A stretch of DNA of 6,814 nt, taken from NCBI GenBank assembly GCA_007124395.1, contig SLFF01000184.1, positions 1 to 6,814 on the forward strand. Direction: 5' to 3'. Each line of letters begins with the position of its first letter. The stretch's first letter is position 1. The notes beneath the pieces are model-generated. The model worked only from the letters and a program-made list of their open reading frames with translations. It searched no databases and was not told the origin of the DNA. A program made the translations under genes and the position numbers. The DNA is from Thermomicrobiaceae bacterium (GTDB lineage Bacteria > Chloroflexota > Chloroflexia > Thermomicrobiales > Thermomicrobiaceae). This document shows, piece after piece, positions 6,571-6,814 of this stretch.

Positions 6571-6589
6571 GGGCGCTTCAGCCGCGCCC
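6571..6589 (-). repeat. GC-rich hairpin between the HEPN-like gene and LLM paralogue 2
   Basis: GGGCGC (6589-6584, minus strand) and GCGCCC (6576-6571) form a perfect 6-bp stem around a 7-nt loop. It lies about 8 nt before the AAAGGA ribosome site of LLM paralogue 2 and 44 nt after the stop of the HEPN-like gene. With no T-run after it, it is a weak terminator candidate; it could equally be an mRNA processing or stabilising element. I found no convincing -35/-10 pair in the 80-bp gap, so read-through from the upstream gene is plausible. Confidence 0.25.
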
Positions 6590-6633
6590 ACACCTCTATT
6601 TCGACATGTATCCCTGCAGAAACGATACCAGTC

Positions 6634-6814
6634 TCAGCTTGTTGATAGCGTCTCTCGGATGTGCTGAGTGATCTGGCGCGCATTTCCCATCGCCAGGTAC
6701 GCTATATCTTCATCAAAGTTCTCGGGGGATGAGACATATCTGGCATCGCGAGACCAGTTCTCGAGGTCGGCGTACTTTTCGAGCAATTCTGTGAGATCAT
6801 CAGTCGACAGAATC
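6634..6814 (-). CDS. C-terminal end of a HEPN-like domain protein (5' part outside window)
   Basis: The reading frame is open from the window edge (complete codons from 6813) for 59 residues and stops with TGA at 6634-6636. The visible tail is helical and charged: a segment beginning ILSTDDLTELLEKY, then ARYVSSPENFDEDIAYLA, then a final helix ending in HIRETLSTS. The pattern (short helix, an ARY turn, then an acidic helix rich in Ala and Ile up to the end) resembles the C-terminus of HEPN domains. These often pair with minimal nucleotidyltransferases in toxin-antitoxin or related modules. An R-x4-H (RQITQH) is present in the last helix. It is not where I would expect the HEPN RNase motif, so I do not treat it as catalytic. 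The gene ends 80 bp before the first LLM gene on the same strand. Coding status is fairly secure; the family call is tentative because most of the protein is missing. Confidence 0.55.
   Translation of the reverse strand, partial: ILSTDDLTELLEKYADLENWSRDARYVSSPENFDEDIAYLAMGNARQITQHIRETLSTS

Noticed and set aside
6608..6628. GTATC/GATAC inverted repeat just downstream of the HEPN-like stop codon.
   Set aside because: A 5-bp AT-containing stem with an 11-nt loop and no T-run is expected by chance and would be unstable.
6655..6678. RQITQH in the partial protein as a HEPN RNase active-site motif.
   Set aside because: It fits R-x4-H by pattern, but it lies in the terminal helix and lacks the polar residue that usually follows Arg; with most of the protein missing it cannot be judged.

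Overview
The window is a compact, mid-to-high-50s %GC (estimated by eye) bacterial chromosome segment in which every supported gene lies on the minus strand. Two pieces suggest the lineage: a pair of LLM-fold proteins of the F420-dependent type, and a type IIA topoisomerase pair quite divergent from proteobacterial, Bacillus and actinobacterial versions. Together with a Gram-positive-type LexA-like site, this fits Chloroflexota (for example Dehalococcoidia or SAR202-like) better than anything else. That placement is inference, and an actinobacterial or other F420-using host is not excluded.

In minus-strand reading order: (1) 6814-6634 is the C-terminal end of a gene cut by the window edge, with a tail resembling a HEPN domain. 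(2) 6553-5651 and (3) 5598-4708 are two tandem paralogous LLM-class oxidoreductases, 52 bp apart. They are gap-free against each other for about 210 residues and about two-thirds identical by eye, so they are a local duplication. (4) 4707-4450 is a dense 258-bp regulatory gap. It holds a GC-rich hairpin, a near-palindrome, a perfect-consensus sigma70-type promoter (TTGACA-18-TATAAT), a LexA/SOS-box-like palindrome just downstream of the predicted start of transcription, a hairpin at the extreme 5' end of the predicted mRNA, and an 18-codon leader ORF. (5) 4449-2503 is the B (ATPase/TOPRIM) subunit and (6) 2493-25 is the A (breakage-reunion) subunit of a type IIA topoisomerase, 9 bp apart and presumably translationally coupled.

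The two topoisomerase genes should form one A2B2 enzyme. Whether it is gyrase or topoisomerase IV is open. The A subunit lacks a recognisable GyrA box in its first CTD blade. The B subunit has several ParE-like local motifs (DGMHIQ, LRETT, PQFxGQTK). I therefore lean toward topoisomerase IV (ParE-ParC) or a specialised second gyrase. The B subunit also has Ala in place of the first Gly of the GHKL DxGxG ATP-binding motif.

The most interesting point is the control region. A 13/14 match to the Bacillus-type LexA consensus, the only GAAC-N4-GTTC that I found in the window, sits at about +7 to +20 of a perfect promoter driving the topoisomerase operon. This suggests that the operon is part of the DNA-damage response. 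I saw no CRISPR array, tRNA, rRNA, insertion sequence or attachment site.
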